DNA of 64,000 bases from JALOAR01 sp041649415 (lineage in GTDB: Bacteria > Patescibacteriota > Minisyncoccia > UBA6257 > Colwellbacteraceae), in the NCBI GenBank assembly GCA_041649415.1, contig JBAZND010000002.1, positions 124,001-188,000 on the forward strand. The letters are read 5' to 3'. Both the position numbers and the translations under genes were made by a program. The notes below the pieces were generated by a model. It ran no database searches. It worked only from the letters and a program-made list of their open reading frames with translations, and had not been told where the DNA came from. Shown one piece after another: positions 24,534 through 33,893 of this stretch. How positions within the stretch are numbered: position 1 is the stretch's first letter; every line of letters begins with the position of its first letter.

Positions 24534-25052
24534 TTAGAGCATTCGGGCGAGGGTTTTTCCGAATTCTTTAGCGGATTGATGATTAAAGGCCGTTACAATA
24601 TTGTCTTCAACGACTATAGGCTCTTCAACGTACGTGCCTCCCCCACGGATTATCATATCCGGCACTTCTTCGTTATCTTCCGTCTTCCAACCAGTAGCGC
24701 GTTTTCCTGATAAAAGGCCTGCTTTTGCCAAAATAGCCGGAGCATAACATATTGCTCCGATTACTTTGCCTTGCGACATAAATTTCCGGATAAGATTTTC
24801 GGCCACATCGTGGCCAACGTAATTTTTAGAACCGGGTCCACCAATAAAAACGATTCCTTGAAAATCATTTGGAGAAACATTGCGGAGAAGAAAATCAACC
24901 GGCGCGCGACCGCTCTTTAACCCCATTGCTTCCGTCACGTCTGTGCTTGCAACGTAAACTGAAACACCTGCTTCTTCAAGAGCTTGTTTTGTTTCTTCAT
25001 ATTCTTCGTCTCGATAATCCTTGGGAGCGACAACAAGAACGATTTTCTTCAC
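24534..25052 (-). CDS. DJ-1/PfpI family protein
   Basis: 172 residues, single DJ-1 domain. The nucleophile elbow AICYAPAILA places the reactive cysteine at 102, preceded by FIGGPGSKNY with the acidic N-terminal region DYRDEEYEE. The family includes deglycases, chaperones and proteases; exact function unknown. GTG start, as AAG AAA ATC follow and no ATG is near. It lies between mnmA and comEC in one run. Confidence 0.85.
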   Translation of the reverse strand: MKKIVLVVAPKDYRDEEYEETKQALEEAGVSVYVASTDVTEAMGLKSGRAPVDFLLRNVSPNDFQGIVFIGGPGSKNYVGHDVAENLIRKFMSQGKVIGAICYAPAILAKAGLLSGKRATGWKTEDNEEVPDMIIRGGGTYVEEPIVVEDNIVTAFNHQSAKEFGKTLARML

Positions 25053-25060
25053 AAGTTTGA

Positions 25061-26140
25061 TTATATCAAATTTGCGGCTGTAATTATCCCGCCGCCGAGC
25101 ATTTCTCCTTCGGCCGAGTAGAAAACAGCCGACTGCCCCGGAGTCGCAAACAATATGGCTTTCTCAAAGAGAATAATTCCTTTCCTCTCCCCTTCCATTA
25201 TCATTTTACCCCGCGAAAGAGGCTGTCTGTATCTTACACGAACAAAAATATCATCTTTTTTATTTGCTTTTTCCGAAATCAGATTAACGTCGTCTAAAAA
25301 TACTTTTTTTGAAAAAAGAAGCGGATGATTTACGGGGGCTACCACGAGCGAATTTGCACGTTTGTTTTTTTGCGCCACATAAAGCGGTTCGTCTCCTCCC
25401 AGTCCTTTGATGCCCAAATGCCGTTGGCCAAGTGTGTAAAAATTCAACCCTTTGTGAGTGCCTATTCTTTTTCCGTCGGGAGTCAAAATCGGTCCCGGAT
25501 TTTCTTTAATATAACGGGCCAAAAAATCCGGCATTTTTAGTTTTCCCAAAAAGCAAATTCCCTGAGAATCTTTTCTAAGAGCATTCGGGAGTCCTGCGCG
25601 TTTCGCAATTTTTCTGACGTCCGACTTGAGTAAACTTCCCAAAGGAAACAATGTTTTTTTGAGAATGTTTTTATTTAGAGTCCAAAGAAAATAGGTTTGG
25701 TCTTTCGTGCCGTCTTTTGCCGCATAAACAGCCGGTATTTTTCCGTCAAGAAAGGCGTAATGGCCGGTTGCGATAAAGTCGGCACCGAGTTTAATGGCCT
25801 TTTTAAAAAAAAGGCCGAATTTAATTTTCTTATTGCACACCACATCCGGATTCGGCGTTAATCCTTTTTTATACGAGGAGATCATGTAATCAACGACTGA
25901 TTCTTTATATTCCCGTTCCATATTCCAAATATAGAATGGAATACCCAGGCGTTCGGCCGCGCGCCGCGCCATGATAGCGTCATCGTCCGCGCAGCCGTCA
26001 AGGTTATAACCGCGAATGTGAATACCTGTTACGTCATATCCATTTTTTTTCAATAAAAAAGCGGCAACGGAAGAGTCCACGCCGCCGGAGAGACCTACAA
26101 AAACTTTTCTTTTTTTATTTATTTTTGGAGACACGCTCAA
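25061..26140 (-). CDS. mnmA: tRNA-uridine 2-sulfurtransferase
   Basis: 359 residues. PP-loop GLSGGVDSS (about 17-25), catalytic cysteines in NPDVVCNKKIKFG and DSQGICFLGK, ATGHYA, and the C-terminal beta domain. It makes s2U34 in tRNA for Lys, Glu and Gln. The start is a TTG at 26140 or GTG at 26134, both inside the end of efp, so it is translationally coupled. Confidence 0.93.
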   Translation of the reverse strand: MSVSPKINKKRKVFVGLSGGVDSSVAAFLLKKNGYDVTGIHIRGYNLDGCADDDAIMARRAAERLGIPFYIWNMEREYKESVVDYMISSYKKGLTPNPDVVCNKKIKFGLFFKKAIKLGADFIATGHYAFLDGKIPAVYAAKDGTKDQTYFLWTLNKNILKKTLFPLGSLLKSDVRKIAKRAGLPNALRKDSQGICFLGKLKMPDFLARYIKENPGPILTPDGKRIGTHKGLNFYTLGQRHLGIKGLGGDEPLYVAQKNKRANSLVVAPVNHPLLFSKKVFLDDVNLISEKANKKDDIFVRVRYRQPLSRGKMIMEGERKGIILFEKAILFATPGQSAVFYSAEGEMLGGGIITAANLI

Positions 26141-26687
26141 CGTAGGAACCGGTTTCGGTATTAACTCTTATCATATCTCCTTGTTCAATAAAAAGAGGCG
26201 CTACAATTTTCGCTCCAGTTTCCACCGTAACAACTTTATCGCCGCCTTGAGCAGTATTTCCTTTTGTCGCCGGAGGAGCTTCGGTCACTTCAAATTCCAT
26301 TTTAATGGGCAAGATTACCTTAATGACGCTGCCGTCCAAAATATAAGCGGTTACCAACGTGTTCCCTTTCAAAAATTTGGCGGCATCGCCTACGGTGTCT
26401 TCTTTAACCATTATCCGGTTTTTGGGATCATTGGGCGTTTGAAACCAATATTCGTCACGGTGCGAGTAAAGAAATAAAATTTCTTTTTTCTCAAAATCGG
26501 CTTCTTTAATTTCCTCCGAAGCTTGCCAAGACCGATCTATTACCTTTCCGGTCCGTAAGCTTTTCAATTTGCTCTGCACCACGGCTTTTCTCTGCTGCAT
26601 TCGAACAAAGCTCGTATCCACGACTTCATAAGGTTCGTTCCCAAGAAGAATAATTACTCCTTTCTTAAGTTCGGTATAAGAAATCAT
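26115..26687 (-). CDS. efp: Elongation factor P
   Basis: 190 residues with the three beta-barrel domains of EF-P, which relieves stalling at polyproline. Domain I tip reads VRMQQRKAVVQ: the canonical PGKG with a modifiable lysine is replaced, leaving glutamine at the equivalent place. Domains II/III (LEVTEAPPATKGNTAQG-like) are standard. It overlaps mnmA by 26 bp. Confidence 0.93.
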   Translation of the reverse strand: MISYTELKKGVIILLGNEPYEVVDTSFVRMQQRKAVVQSKLKSLRTGKVIDRSWQASEEIKEADFEKKEILFLYSHRDEYWFQTPNDPKNRIMVKEDTVGDAAKFLKGNTLVTAYILDGSVIKVILPIKMEFEVTEAPPATKGNTAQGGDKVVTVETGAKIVAPLFIEQGDMIRVNTETGSYVERVSKNK

Positions 26688-26711
26688 TTATTTTTGCTTC
26701 TAATTAATTTT

Positions 26712-26726
26712 TCCGCCTGCGGCGGA
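26712..26726. repeat. Short GC-rich palindrome TCCGCC-TGC-GGCGGA
   Basis: A perfect 6-bp inverted repeat around TGC in the efp / ATPase gap. It has no T run on the correct side for a terminator and shares the GGCGGA arm with the 42-bp palindrome at 22815. Confidence 0.6.
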
Positions 26727-26739
26727 CGAATCGCTTATT

Positions 26740-28197
26740 TTATTCGCTATCCGCGCTGTCTTCACTCGGGACGGAAGGAGGCTCCTCCAATTTCATCGCT
26801 CTATCAAGAGCGGCGCGCAGTTCATCAACTACTACCTCTCTTTTAGGTTTAACCGGCCGCAAGATTCTTTCCAACGGTTGTTCGGTTTTACGCGCTATTT
26901 TTTCTTCAATGTTTTCGCCGGTTTCTGTCCAACGATCCATTATCTTCTTCTCAATCTGCGCTCTCGGTATGCCGTATATATTCCGACAGTTTTCAATTAT
27001 CAAATCTTTGTGAGATTCCCCTCCTTCCTCATGAGACAGGAAGTCCAGATTATGCGCCGAAAACGGCCTTGAGGCAATACCGTCTATCATAAGCTTGATG
27101 TAGAAGCTGTGCTTTCCGGCATTTACAAGATCTGCTGCCATAAATTCGGGAGAGAATTCTTTTTCCAAAAACTCGGCATCTTCGGCGCCGACTCTAAAAG
27201 CGATGAGCGTACCAACGTTCCCGAAGATAGCGGGACGCACTGTTTCGCTAAGTTGTTCAATGTATTGGTGGGCCAGAATAAGACTAAGTCTGTACTTGCG
27301 CGCTTCGGAGAGAATGACCGCGAAGGAATCGGTTGAAAAGTTTTGAAATTCGTCTATGTAGAGGAAGAAATCTTTTCTCTCAAATTCGGGAATATCTATG
27401 CGGCTCATGGCTGCCTGTTGGAGTTTCGTGATCAACATGGCGCCTAAAAGCGCGGAATTGTCTTCGCCGATCTTTCCGTGCGAAAGATTCGCAATTAAAA
27501 TTTTCCCGCCATCCATCACTTCTCTCATATTCACCGAGGATTTGGGTTGGCCGATGATGTTTCTTATCAAAGGGTTCGCGATAAACTGTCCAACTTTGTT
27601 TTGAATGGCGGCAACCGCTTCCGAAGCGTATCTGTCCGTATATTTTCCGAATTCGTTCATCCAGAAGTTTTTGACAACCGGATCTTCAAGAGCGGCGACG
27701 GTTCTTTCTCTAAAACGTTTATCCGTAAGCATTTTCATCACGTCAAGGAGGGTGGAATTCGGAAACTCCAAAAGAGCAAGCAAAGTGTTGTTCAGGATGT
27801 ATTCCATCCTTGCTGACCAGGCATCCACCCATATTTTTTTGAAAACGCCCATCATACCGGAAGCGATGAGATGTCTGAAACTCCCTTCTACCCCTTCAAG
27901 CGGATTAAAGCCGACGGGGTGGTCAATATCCGCCGGATTAAAGTAAATCACGTCGTTGATGCGCTCCGGCGGGATAAAATCCAACATTTTGTCCGCAAAC
28001 TGGCCGTGCGGGTCAATTAAACCGACTCCTTTTCCTTTTCGAATATCCTCGGCCACCATGTTTTCCATCATGGTGGTTTTACCCATGCCAGTCTTGCCGA
28101 TTAAATACATGTGCCGGCGGCGGTCATCAAGTTTTATACCAAAACGTTCTTCCTTATTTCTGAAACTGGTTTTCCCAAAAAAATTAATCTCTTCCAT
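26740..28197 (-). CDS. TraG/VirB4-like membrane-associated ATPase
   Basis: 485 residues. Walker A LIGKTGMGKTT (about 32-42), GVGLIDPHGQFADKML, Walker B FFLYIDEFQNF, and a sensor/arginine region ILAHQYIEQL typical of conjugative coupling proteins and HerA/VirB4 motors. No membrane helix of its own. The C-terminal 90 residues are charged and likely flexible. It follows, after 7 nt, a membrane-anchored gene that may supply its anchor. DNA or protein substrate unknown; relaxase and other type IV secretion genes are not in the window. Confidence 0.8.
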   Translation of the reverse strand: MEEINFFGKTSFRNKEERFGIKLDDRRRHMYLIGKTGMGKTTMMENMVAEDIRKGKGVGLIDPHGQFADKMLDFIPPERINDVIYFNPADIDHPVGFNPLEGVEGSFRHLIASGMMGVFKKIWVDAWSARMEYILNNTLLALLEFPNSTLLDVMKMLTDKRFRERTVAALEDPVVKNFWMNEFGKYTDRYASEAVAAIQNKVGQFIANPLIRNIIGQPKSSVNMREVMDGGKILIANLSHGKIGEDNSALLGAMLITKLQQAAMSRIDIPEFERKDFFLYIDEFQNFSTDSFAVILSEARKYRLSLILAHQYIEQLSETVRPAIFGNVGTLIAFRVGAEDAEFLEKEFSPEFMAADLVNAGKHSFYIKLMIDGIASRPFSAHNLDFLSHEEGGESHKDLIIENCRNIYGIPRAQIEKKIMDRWTETGENIEEKIARKTEQPLERILRPVKPKREVVVDELRAALDRAMKLEEPPSVPSEDSADSE

Positions 28198-28204
28198 TAA
28201 ATCG

Positions 28205-29509
28205 TTATCCTATTGGCAAATTTACAGGCGGGGCGCCTTTTTTAGATGCCGGTTGACCTAGTCCCGTCGCGGCTACGCGACCGATTGGGGGATGAAAAAT
28301 TGTCGCCAATTCTTCAACATTAAAGATGGAAGGATTTAAATGTTTCTTATACATCTCTTCTACGTTTGTGAAAGCGGTAAAATCCCTTTTAATGTAATTA
28401 GTATATATCTCCTTCTTTTTTTTAAAGAGGATTTGCTTCTTATGAGGTATATAAAAGCGCGACGGAATAGTCATCGTAAGCGCCGCTGGACGGATAAAAT
28501 TTAAATTTTGAATGTTAAATTGCTGAAAAGTGCTTATGGCCGCTTTAAAATTATTGCCAGAGAAGCTATCTTTTTTATCAATATAGATAATTCTTACGAT
28601 TGTGTTGAAGGCCAGTTTGGTGGCTTTAGCATCGACAGCTCTGATTATTTCGGCGTCTTGAGCAGAAACGGATTTGGGTTTTTCTTCCGGTTTCACGGCA
28701 TCACCCCATTCGGGATATTTTATCGGCGCGAGCACGGCTTGGTGCGTAAATTCAAGAAGTTCCCCTCCGAAACCTTTTTTAGCCCCCTCTTTTTTACCCG
28801 ATTTTTCGGCAATGATTTTCTTTGCGGCATTTTTTAGGTCGTCACCCGCAGGACTGATAATAACCTGTATCCACATGTGTTCGTCGGATTTCAATCCAGA
28901 CATCACTTCGGCGAGATGCGCAATCGGGTCAACTTCTTGTTCTTCGTATTTCCTTTCGCCGAAGAAATAAGGATAAGTTTTTATGGGATAAGCGCTATCT
29001 TTGCCAAGAATCATGTCGGCTCCCATAATGTCGTATTCTGCGTTCGGTAAATCGGGTGGAAACTTTTTAACGTAGTCCTCCATAACTTCAACGATTTCCG
29101 CTCCCGGGTATTCGGCGAATATGGCTGATTCCACAAGAGGCCTGTTTTTTTTATTTGTCCGCAGGAAAAATCTAATGCCTTCCCTTGAGGAAATCATTTC
29201 GGCGGAAATTTTTTCCTCAAACTGACCCTCAAGCCATTTTTTCTCCGGTTTTATGCCAAAACTGTATATTTGGTAAAAGCTCGCGAAAACTTGCTCCATC
29301 GCTTTCGGGAAAGTTTCGTTGTCTTTGGGAAATTTAATTTCCAATAGGACATATTCAATGCCTGCGGCAAATTTGGCTTGAGATTCGTCCAGCCACCAAT
29401 TTTTCAAGAAAGCTATAATGAGCCTTAAAATCAAAAAAGCGGCGGTGAGCGTCAAAATACCGAAAATTATATCGACTACGTAGCTATCAATCCCCGAAAG
29501 GAATTCCAT
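28205..29509 (-). CDS. Membrane-anchored partner of the TraG/VirB4-like ATPase
   Basis: 434 residues. One N-terminal membrane helix (about 12-35), then two alpha/beta units. Segments such as VLLEIKFPKDNETFPKAMEQ, GIRFFLRTNKKNRPLVESAI and YPGAEIVEVMEDYVKKFP resemble the N-terminal domain of VirB4/TraG proteins. The 4-7 nt spacing to both neighbours indicates one operon. I read it as the N-terminal half of a split motor; function otherwise unknown. Confidence 0.6.
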   Translation of the reverse strand: MEFLSGIDSYVVDIIFGILTLTAAFLILRLIIAFLKNWWLDESQAKFAAGIEYVLLEIKFPKDNETFPKAMEQVFASFYQIYSFGIKPEKKWLEGQFEEKISAEMISSREGIRFFLRTNKKNRPLVESAIFAEYPGAEIVEVMEDYVKKFPPDLPNAEYDIMGADMILGKDSAYPIKTYPYFFGERKYEEQEVDPIAHLAEVMSGLKSDEHMWIQVIISPAGDDLKNAAKKIIAEKSGKKEGAKKGFGGELLEFTHQAVLAPIKYPEWGDAVKPEEKPKSVSAQDAEIIRAVDAKATKLAFNTIVRIIYIDKKDSFSGNNFKAAISTFQQFNIQNLNFIRPAALTMTIPSRFYIPHKKQILFKKKKEIYTNYIKRDFTAFTNVEEMYKKHLNPSIFNVEELATIFHPPIGRVAATGLGQPASKKGAPPVNLPIG

Positions 29510-29513
29510 TACC

Positions 29514-30341
29514 TTATTTTAGCTTAAGTCCGTAAGTTCCGCGACCCATCAGAACGAACCGAGGGTCTTTTATGAGTTCATTGTGGACGGTGGGCGCGTG
29601 ACTACTTATTTTTTCGGCGATGGTCGTAAAATGCATCGGGATACCCTCTTTCTTCAGGAGAATGAAAGCTTTAGCGCGAACGGTTTTCGGGTTGATTTCT
29701 TCCCACTCCGAAAGACCAATGTCACCGTAAGGTCCCACCTCCAGGCGCTTCGAGACCGAAAGAAAACCCAAAACGATGCTTTCGGGAATATCATACGGCT
29801 CTGTTGCTTTTTTAAGAGTTTCGTCGAATTGTTCCACTCTTTTTAAATTGCGCGTGATTTCGTTATGTATTACCTCCATTTTTCTGCGAGAATCATCGTT
29901 AACGTACCAGAAACTGTGGAATACGTCGTTTTCCTCGGAAAAATAAGGAAATTCTAAAATTTTAAAAACGAATCTGGCTTTGTTGCCGAATATGTCTTTA
30001 TCTTCCGAAGATTTTGCAATGGAATGGAGTTCGTTCAAAAAGACATCGTCTTTTCTTAATCCGCCGGTTGCCGCAAGGTGCTTTTCGGAGAAATTTCTAA
30101 GAGCTGTTATTTCTTCAAAATCGTTAATGCTCTTTTTAAGCTCGCGGATGGCTTGAGATTCCAGTTGACGAATTCTTTCACGAGTAATGCCGTATTTAGA
30201 ACCCAGCGCTTGGAGAGTGACAGTTCTGGGTGATTCAAGGCCGAAACGTTTGTTTAGAATGCTTAAACTGCGCGCGTCAAGGTCCGCGTTTTCAAGTAGC
30301 TCTTTTATGAGATTCTGTATGTCTAAACCGGAAAAATACAT
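29514..30341 (-). CDS. Sigma-region-4 / HARE-HTH-like DNA-binding regulator
   Basis: 275 residues from the ATG at 30341 (a TTG five codons earlier also exists). An N-terminal sigma-70 region 4 helix-turn-helix is clear (LGSKYGITRERIRQLESQAI, about residues 45-65). A C-terminal winged-helix unit (from about 225: AKAFILLKKEGIPMHFTTIA to the end LMGRGTYGLKLK) looks like the HARE-HTH domain of RNA polymerase delta subunits. No sigma region 2 is present. TTGACA at 30376-30371 probably belongs to its promoter. Confidence 0.7.
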   Translation of the reverse strand: MYFSGLDIQNLIKELLENADLDARSLSILNKRFGLESPRTVTLQALGSKYGITRERIRQLESQAIRELKKSINDFEEITALRNFSEKHLAATGGLRKDDVFLNELHSIAKSSEDKDIFGNKARFVFKILEFPYFSEENDVFHSFWYVNDDSRRKMEVIHNEITRNLKRVEQFDETLKKATEPYDIPESIVLGFLSVSKRLEVGPYGDIGLSEWEEINPKTVRAKAFILLKKEGIPMHFTTIAEKISSHAPTVHNELIKDPRFVLMGRGTYGLKLK

Positions 30342-30387
30342 CTTTTTAGGGTACAACTTTTTAAATTATATGTCAAATTAAGACGGC

Positions 30388-31305
30388 TTATTTCTGTTTG
30401 CGCGCAAGTCTTTTCGCGTCTAAATCGTGCCAGAGGGTAAGAAGCGGACTTGCGACAAAGATGGAGGAATATGTTCCGAAAAACATTCCGACGAGAATCG
30501 TAAGAGCGAAGTATCTCATAGAAACCGGTCCAAAAATAGATACGACAAGAAGGGCTATCATTGCGCCTGTCGCGGTGATCAGGGATCTCATGAAAACTTC
30601 ATTAATGCTTCTGTTCGTCGTTTCGTCAAAATCGACTTTTCCTTTTTGTCCAATGAGTTTTTCTCGAATGCGGTCAAAAATGACTATTGTGTCCTGGACG
30701 GAGAAACCGGCGATTGTAAGAAGCGCGACGATAAAATAAGTGTCTATGGTAATGCCTTTAAAATGGCCTAGAGCGGCAAAAAATCCCGCCGGTAATAGGA
30801 CATCGTGGAGGAGCGAAACAAGGGTAACGATTCCATATTTATAAGATTTGACGGGCCATGACACTTTTCTGAAAGTAAAAGTGACGTAAAGAGCTATGCC
30901 TAGAACGACCAGAGCGATAATCCACATAGCCCTGCCCCTCAATTCGGAAGAGACGGAAGGAGAAGTGGTTCCAAAATCAAGTTCCCGCGCATCGGGATAT
31001 TTTACGAGAAGTGCATCTTTAAGCGACGCGTGTTCTTCCTCTGAAACTTCTTTGAATATAAGCGAATACGAGTCGGTGCTTGCGTCATAAGAAAGCACGG
31101 GGTCTTCAAGACCGAGCTCTTTTTCCGAAAATTCGCGGATGGTGCGTTCATCAGCGCCCGGGATATTTATTTGCCACATTGTGCCGCTCTTAAAATCAAT
31201 GCCTGGCGTGAATCCAAACAGCACAATAGAAACAATAGACAAAGTCATGAGAATTAAGGCAAGAGCGAGAAACCATTTTCTATTTCCGATTATGTTTAGT
31301 TTCAT
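30388..31305 (-). CDS. secF: Protein translocase subunit SecF
   Basis: 305 residues, six membrane helices with a periplasmic-type domain after the first. GIDFKSGTMWQI, the D-rich IDTYFIVALLTIAGFSVQDT segment (conserved helix 4) and RSLITATGAMIALLVV mark the family. It acts with SecD in proton-driven export. It lies 10 nt after secD. Confidence 0.95.
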   Translation of the reverse strand: MKLNIIGNRKWFLALALILMTLSIVSIVLFGFTPGIDFKSGTMWQINIPGADERTIREFSEKELGLEDPVLSYDASTDSYSLIFKEVSEEEHASLKDALLVKYPDARELDFGTTSPSVSSELRGRAMWIIALVVLGIALYVTFTFRKVSWPVKSYKYGIVTLVSLLHDVLLPAGFFAALGHFKGITIDTYFIVALLTIAGFSVQDTIVIFDRIREKLIGQKGKVDFDETTNRSINEVFMRSLITATGAMIALLVVSIFGPVSMRYFALTILVGMFFGTYSSIFVASPLLTLWHDLDAKRLARKQK

Positions 31306-31315
31306 TTTTTGTTTG

Positions 31316-32590
31316 TTATTTGGCTTTTCCCGGGAACACTCTTAATAAATTCCTTGTGACGACGTAGGTCATTACGATGTTTATGAGAATACCGACAAGC
31401 AAGGTCAAAGCGAATCCTTTAACGAAGCTAGAGGTTAAGAAATAGAGGATAAGCGCGGTTAAAACGGTGCCGACGTTTGAGTCTCTTATGGACGACCACG
31501 CGCGGCGGAATCCCGATTCCATGGCGGAAAGTCCTTGCGCTCCTTGCCGCAATTCTTCTTTCGCTCTTTCAAAAATAAGGATATTTGCGTCAAGCGCCGC
31601 GCCAATTGAGAGGATAAAGCCGGTAATGCCCGACAGGCTCATGGTAAATCCGGGCATAAGTTTAAAGATAGCCAGAGAGAAAATCACATAGAGGATGAGA
31701 GAAACGCCGGCGATAATGCCGCGTTTACGGTAAATGGCAATGATAAAAGCGATAATCAAAAGAATGCTTATCACGCCGGCGACAAGAATACGTCCAAGCG
31801 AGTCTTCGGCGGCGGTGGCGTTAACCGTGCGCTGGTTTATAAGCTTTATCGGCGCGGAAAGAGCGCCCGCGTTGAATCGCTCAACAAGTTGTTTGGCTGA
31901 TTCAATGGTTATTCCTTCGCCGGATATTTGGGCCTTTCCGCCGATTATTTTCTCTTGCACTACAGGCGCGCTTATCGGGACCCCGTCAAGGAAAATAGCC
32001 ACCGGTTTTCCGATATTTCGCGCCGTAATTTCTTCAAAAAGTTTCGCTCCTTCTTCGTTGAATTCCAAGCTTACTACCGGCTGGGCTATTCCGTGAGAAC
32101 TCGTGGCAACGGAAGCGCCTTTAATATGTCGGCCGGAAAGTTCGGTCAGATCGCAAATAATTGATTCTTCCGTAAAACTGCAGTTCTCCCTGAAATCAAG
32201 AAACGGAGTTTCTCCGATTTCCTTTATGGCGTCTGAAATGTTGCTTATACCTGCAAGCTCCACGAGAAGTTGTCTTCCGTCCCCCTTTTCAACGACACGC
32301 ACTCTTGGCTCCGACACGCCGTAAAGGTCAATTCTCTTTTCAATGACATCTTTCAAGCCATTGGTGACAGCGTTGATGTTTTCTTTTGGAATTCCCGAAA
32401 GGTCTATGTCATAAACTAGAGCCGTTCCGCCAACAAGATCAAGGCCAAGCTTCCAAGGTGAAAATTTATTAAAGAAAACATCGGGAATATTCACCCCGAC
32501 AACGGACGTTCCGGCTTTGGGTAAGATAAAAAAAGAGGCGCATACGGTCAACGCGATAAGCGTGATTATAAAAAGCGTTTTATTTTTCAT
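31316..32590 (-). CDS. secD: Protein translocase subunit SecD
   Basis: 424 residues. First helix, then GLDLVGGTALVYDID (D1 motif), the P1 domain, and six-helix C-terminal part with GITGFILSIGAALDANILIF, the conserved helix 4. Shorter than proteobacterial SecD. Faces no separate yajC here. Confidence 0.96.
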   Translation of the reverse strand: MKNKTLFIITLIALTVCASFFILPKAGTSVVGVNIPDVFFNKFSPWKLGLDLVGGTALVYDIDLSGIPKENINAVTNGLKDVIEKRIDLYGVSEPRVRVVEKGDGRQLLVELAGISNISDAIKEIGETPFLDFRENCSFTEESIICDLTELSGRHIKGASVATSSHGIAQPVVSLEFNEEGAKLFEEITARNIGKPVAIFLDGVPISAPVVQEKIIGGKAQISGEGITIESAKQLVERFNAGALSAPIKLINQRTVNATAAEDSLGRILVAGVISILLIIAFIIAIYRKRGIIAGVSLILYVIFSLAIFKLMPGFTMSLSGITGFILSIGAALDANILIFERAKEELRQGAQGLSAMESGFRRAWSSIRDSNVGTVLTALILYFLTSSFVKGFALTLLVGILINIVMTYVVTRNLLRVFPGKAK

Positions 32591-32736
32591 TTAAATTTTT
32601 GAAATTATTAGCCCGTCTTAAGAGAAGCCTTATCGTTCGTCTCGCGTATCCGCGGGATTGTATCTTAAACATTTTCACGCGAAAGTCTTTTTTCTTGTTC
32701 GAGTCCCGAGGGCAGATCCTTCTTCATGGAGGATTG

Positions 32737-32808
32737 TCCGCCCAGGAGGACTCGAACCTCCAACTTTCTGCTTAAAAGGCAGCTACTCTACCATTGAGTT
32801 ATGGGCGG
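32737..32808 (-). tRNA. trnK: tRNA-Lys(TTT)
   Basis: 72-nt cloverleaf on the minus strand: acceptor CCGCCCA with TGGGCGG, anticodon loop CTTTTAA (anticodon TTT), T arm GGAGG-TTCGAGT-CCTCC, discriminator A, CCA not encoded. The outer anticodon-stem pair (27-43) is a G-A mismatch. Confidence 0.93.
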
Positions 32809-32822
32809 GACCTCGGAAAATC

Positions 32823-33881
32823 CTACCATTCGTCTTTTAAATCTTCAAGTATTTTTTTCGTTTTAGCGTCTGATTTCTCGGGAATTTTAAGGTCAAGAAG
32901 CACTATTAAATCACCTCTTTCTGTAGCGCCTTCTCCTCTAATTCTTATTTCCTTTCTAAAGCTCTCGCCTGAGACGGTTTTAATTTCCACTTCCTTACCC
33001 AGTATGGTTGTGACTTTAATTTTTACGCCAAGTAAAATGTCTGAAAATTTAACTTCTTTGACCGTGATTAAATCATCACCAATTCTTTTGAAAGTCTTGT
33101 GAGGCAATATTTTTATTCGGACATACAGGTCGCCGGCGTTTGCGCCGCGTTCGCCCGCTTCACCCATTCCTTTTATTTTTATAATTTGTCCATCCATTAC
33201 GCCGGGATGAATTAAAATATCTGTTTTTCTTTCTCCTTTCACGCGCCCGCGGCCGCCGCATCCGCTACAAGGACTCACGGGTATTTCGCCAAGTCCATCG
33301 CATTCTCTGCAGGTGGATATTTTGGAAAAGGCGCCGAAAATTGTTTGTTTGGTCTCCCTGACGCTTCCCGTGCCGCCGCAGTTGGAGCATTTTGAAAAAC
33401 CTTTCTCGGGATCATGTCCTTTGCCGTTACATTTGCCGCAACTTACAAAAGTCTTGAAAGTAATTGGCATCTTCACGCCTCTCACGGCTTCTTCAAGCGT
33501 GATTTTCAAAGCAATCTCCACATCTGATCCGCCTCTTCGCGTTTTAGGAGTAAATCCTCCCATGCCACCGAAGATTCCTTCAAAGATGCTTCCTATGTCG
33601 CCCATGTCAAAGTTACTAAAATCAAAATTAACCCCGTTCATTCCTCCCATGCCGGAGAAAGGGTTACCTTCTCCCGTGGCGGAGCCAAAACGATCATAAT
33701 TGTTTCTTTTTTCCTTATCGGAGAGAACTTGGTAGGCCTCGCTTATCTCTTTGAACTTATCGGCATTACCGCCGGATTTGTCAGGATGATACTCGTGAGC
33801 AAGCCGTCGATAGGCTTTTTTAATTTCTTCTTCCGTCGCGTTTTTTTGGACGCCAAGAACCTCGTAATAATCTTTTTTCAT
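32823..33881 (-). CDS. dnaJ: Chaperone protein DnaJ
   Basis: 352 residues. J domain with HPD (YHPDKSGG, about residues 31-38), Gly/Phe linker, four CxxCxGxG zinc motifs (CGKCNGKG, CSNCGGTG, CRECDGLG, CSGCGGRG) and C-terminal substrate-binding domains. It stimulates DnaK ATPase. Last gene of the grpE-dnaK-X-dnaJ run. Confidence 0.97.
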   Translation of the reverse strand: MKKDYYEVLGVQKNATEEEIKKAYRRLAHEYHPDKSGGNADKFKEISEAYQVLSDKEKRNNYDRFGSATGEGNPFSGMGGMNGVNFDFSNFDMGDIGSIFEGIFGGMGGFTPKTRRGGSDVEIALKITLEEAVRGVKMPITFKTFVSCGKCNGKGHDPEKGFSKCSNCGGTGSVRETKQTIFGAFSKISTCRECDGLGEIPVSPCSGCGGRGRVKGERKTDILIHPGVMDGQIIKIKGMGEAGERGANAGDLYVRIKILPHKTFKRIGDDLITVKEVKFSDILLGVKIKVTTILGKEVEIKTVSGESFRKEIRIRGEGATERGDLIVLLDLKIPEKSDAKTKKILEDLKDEW

Positions 33882-33893
33882 CGCTTTGACGTT

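Noticed and set aside
26712..26726. Short palindrome as terminator for the TraG-like ATPase operon
   Set aside because: No T run follows it on the minus strand.
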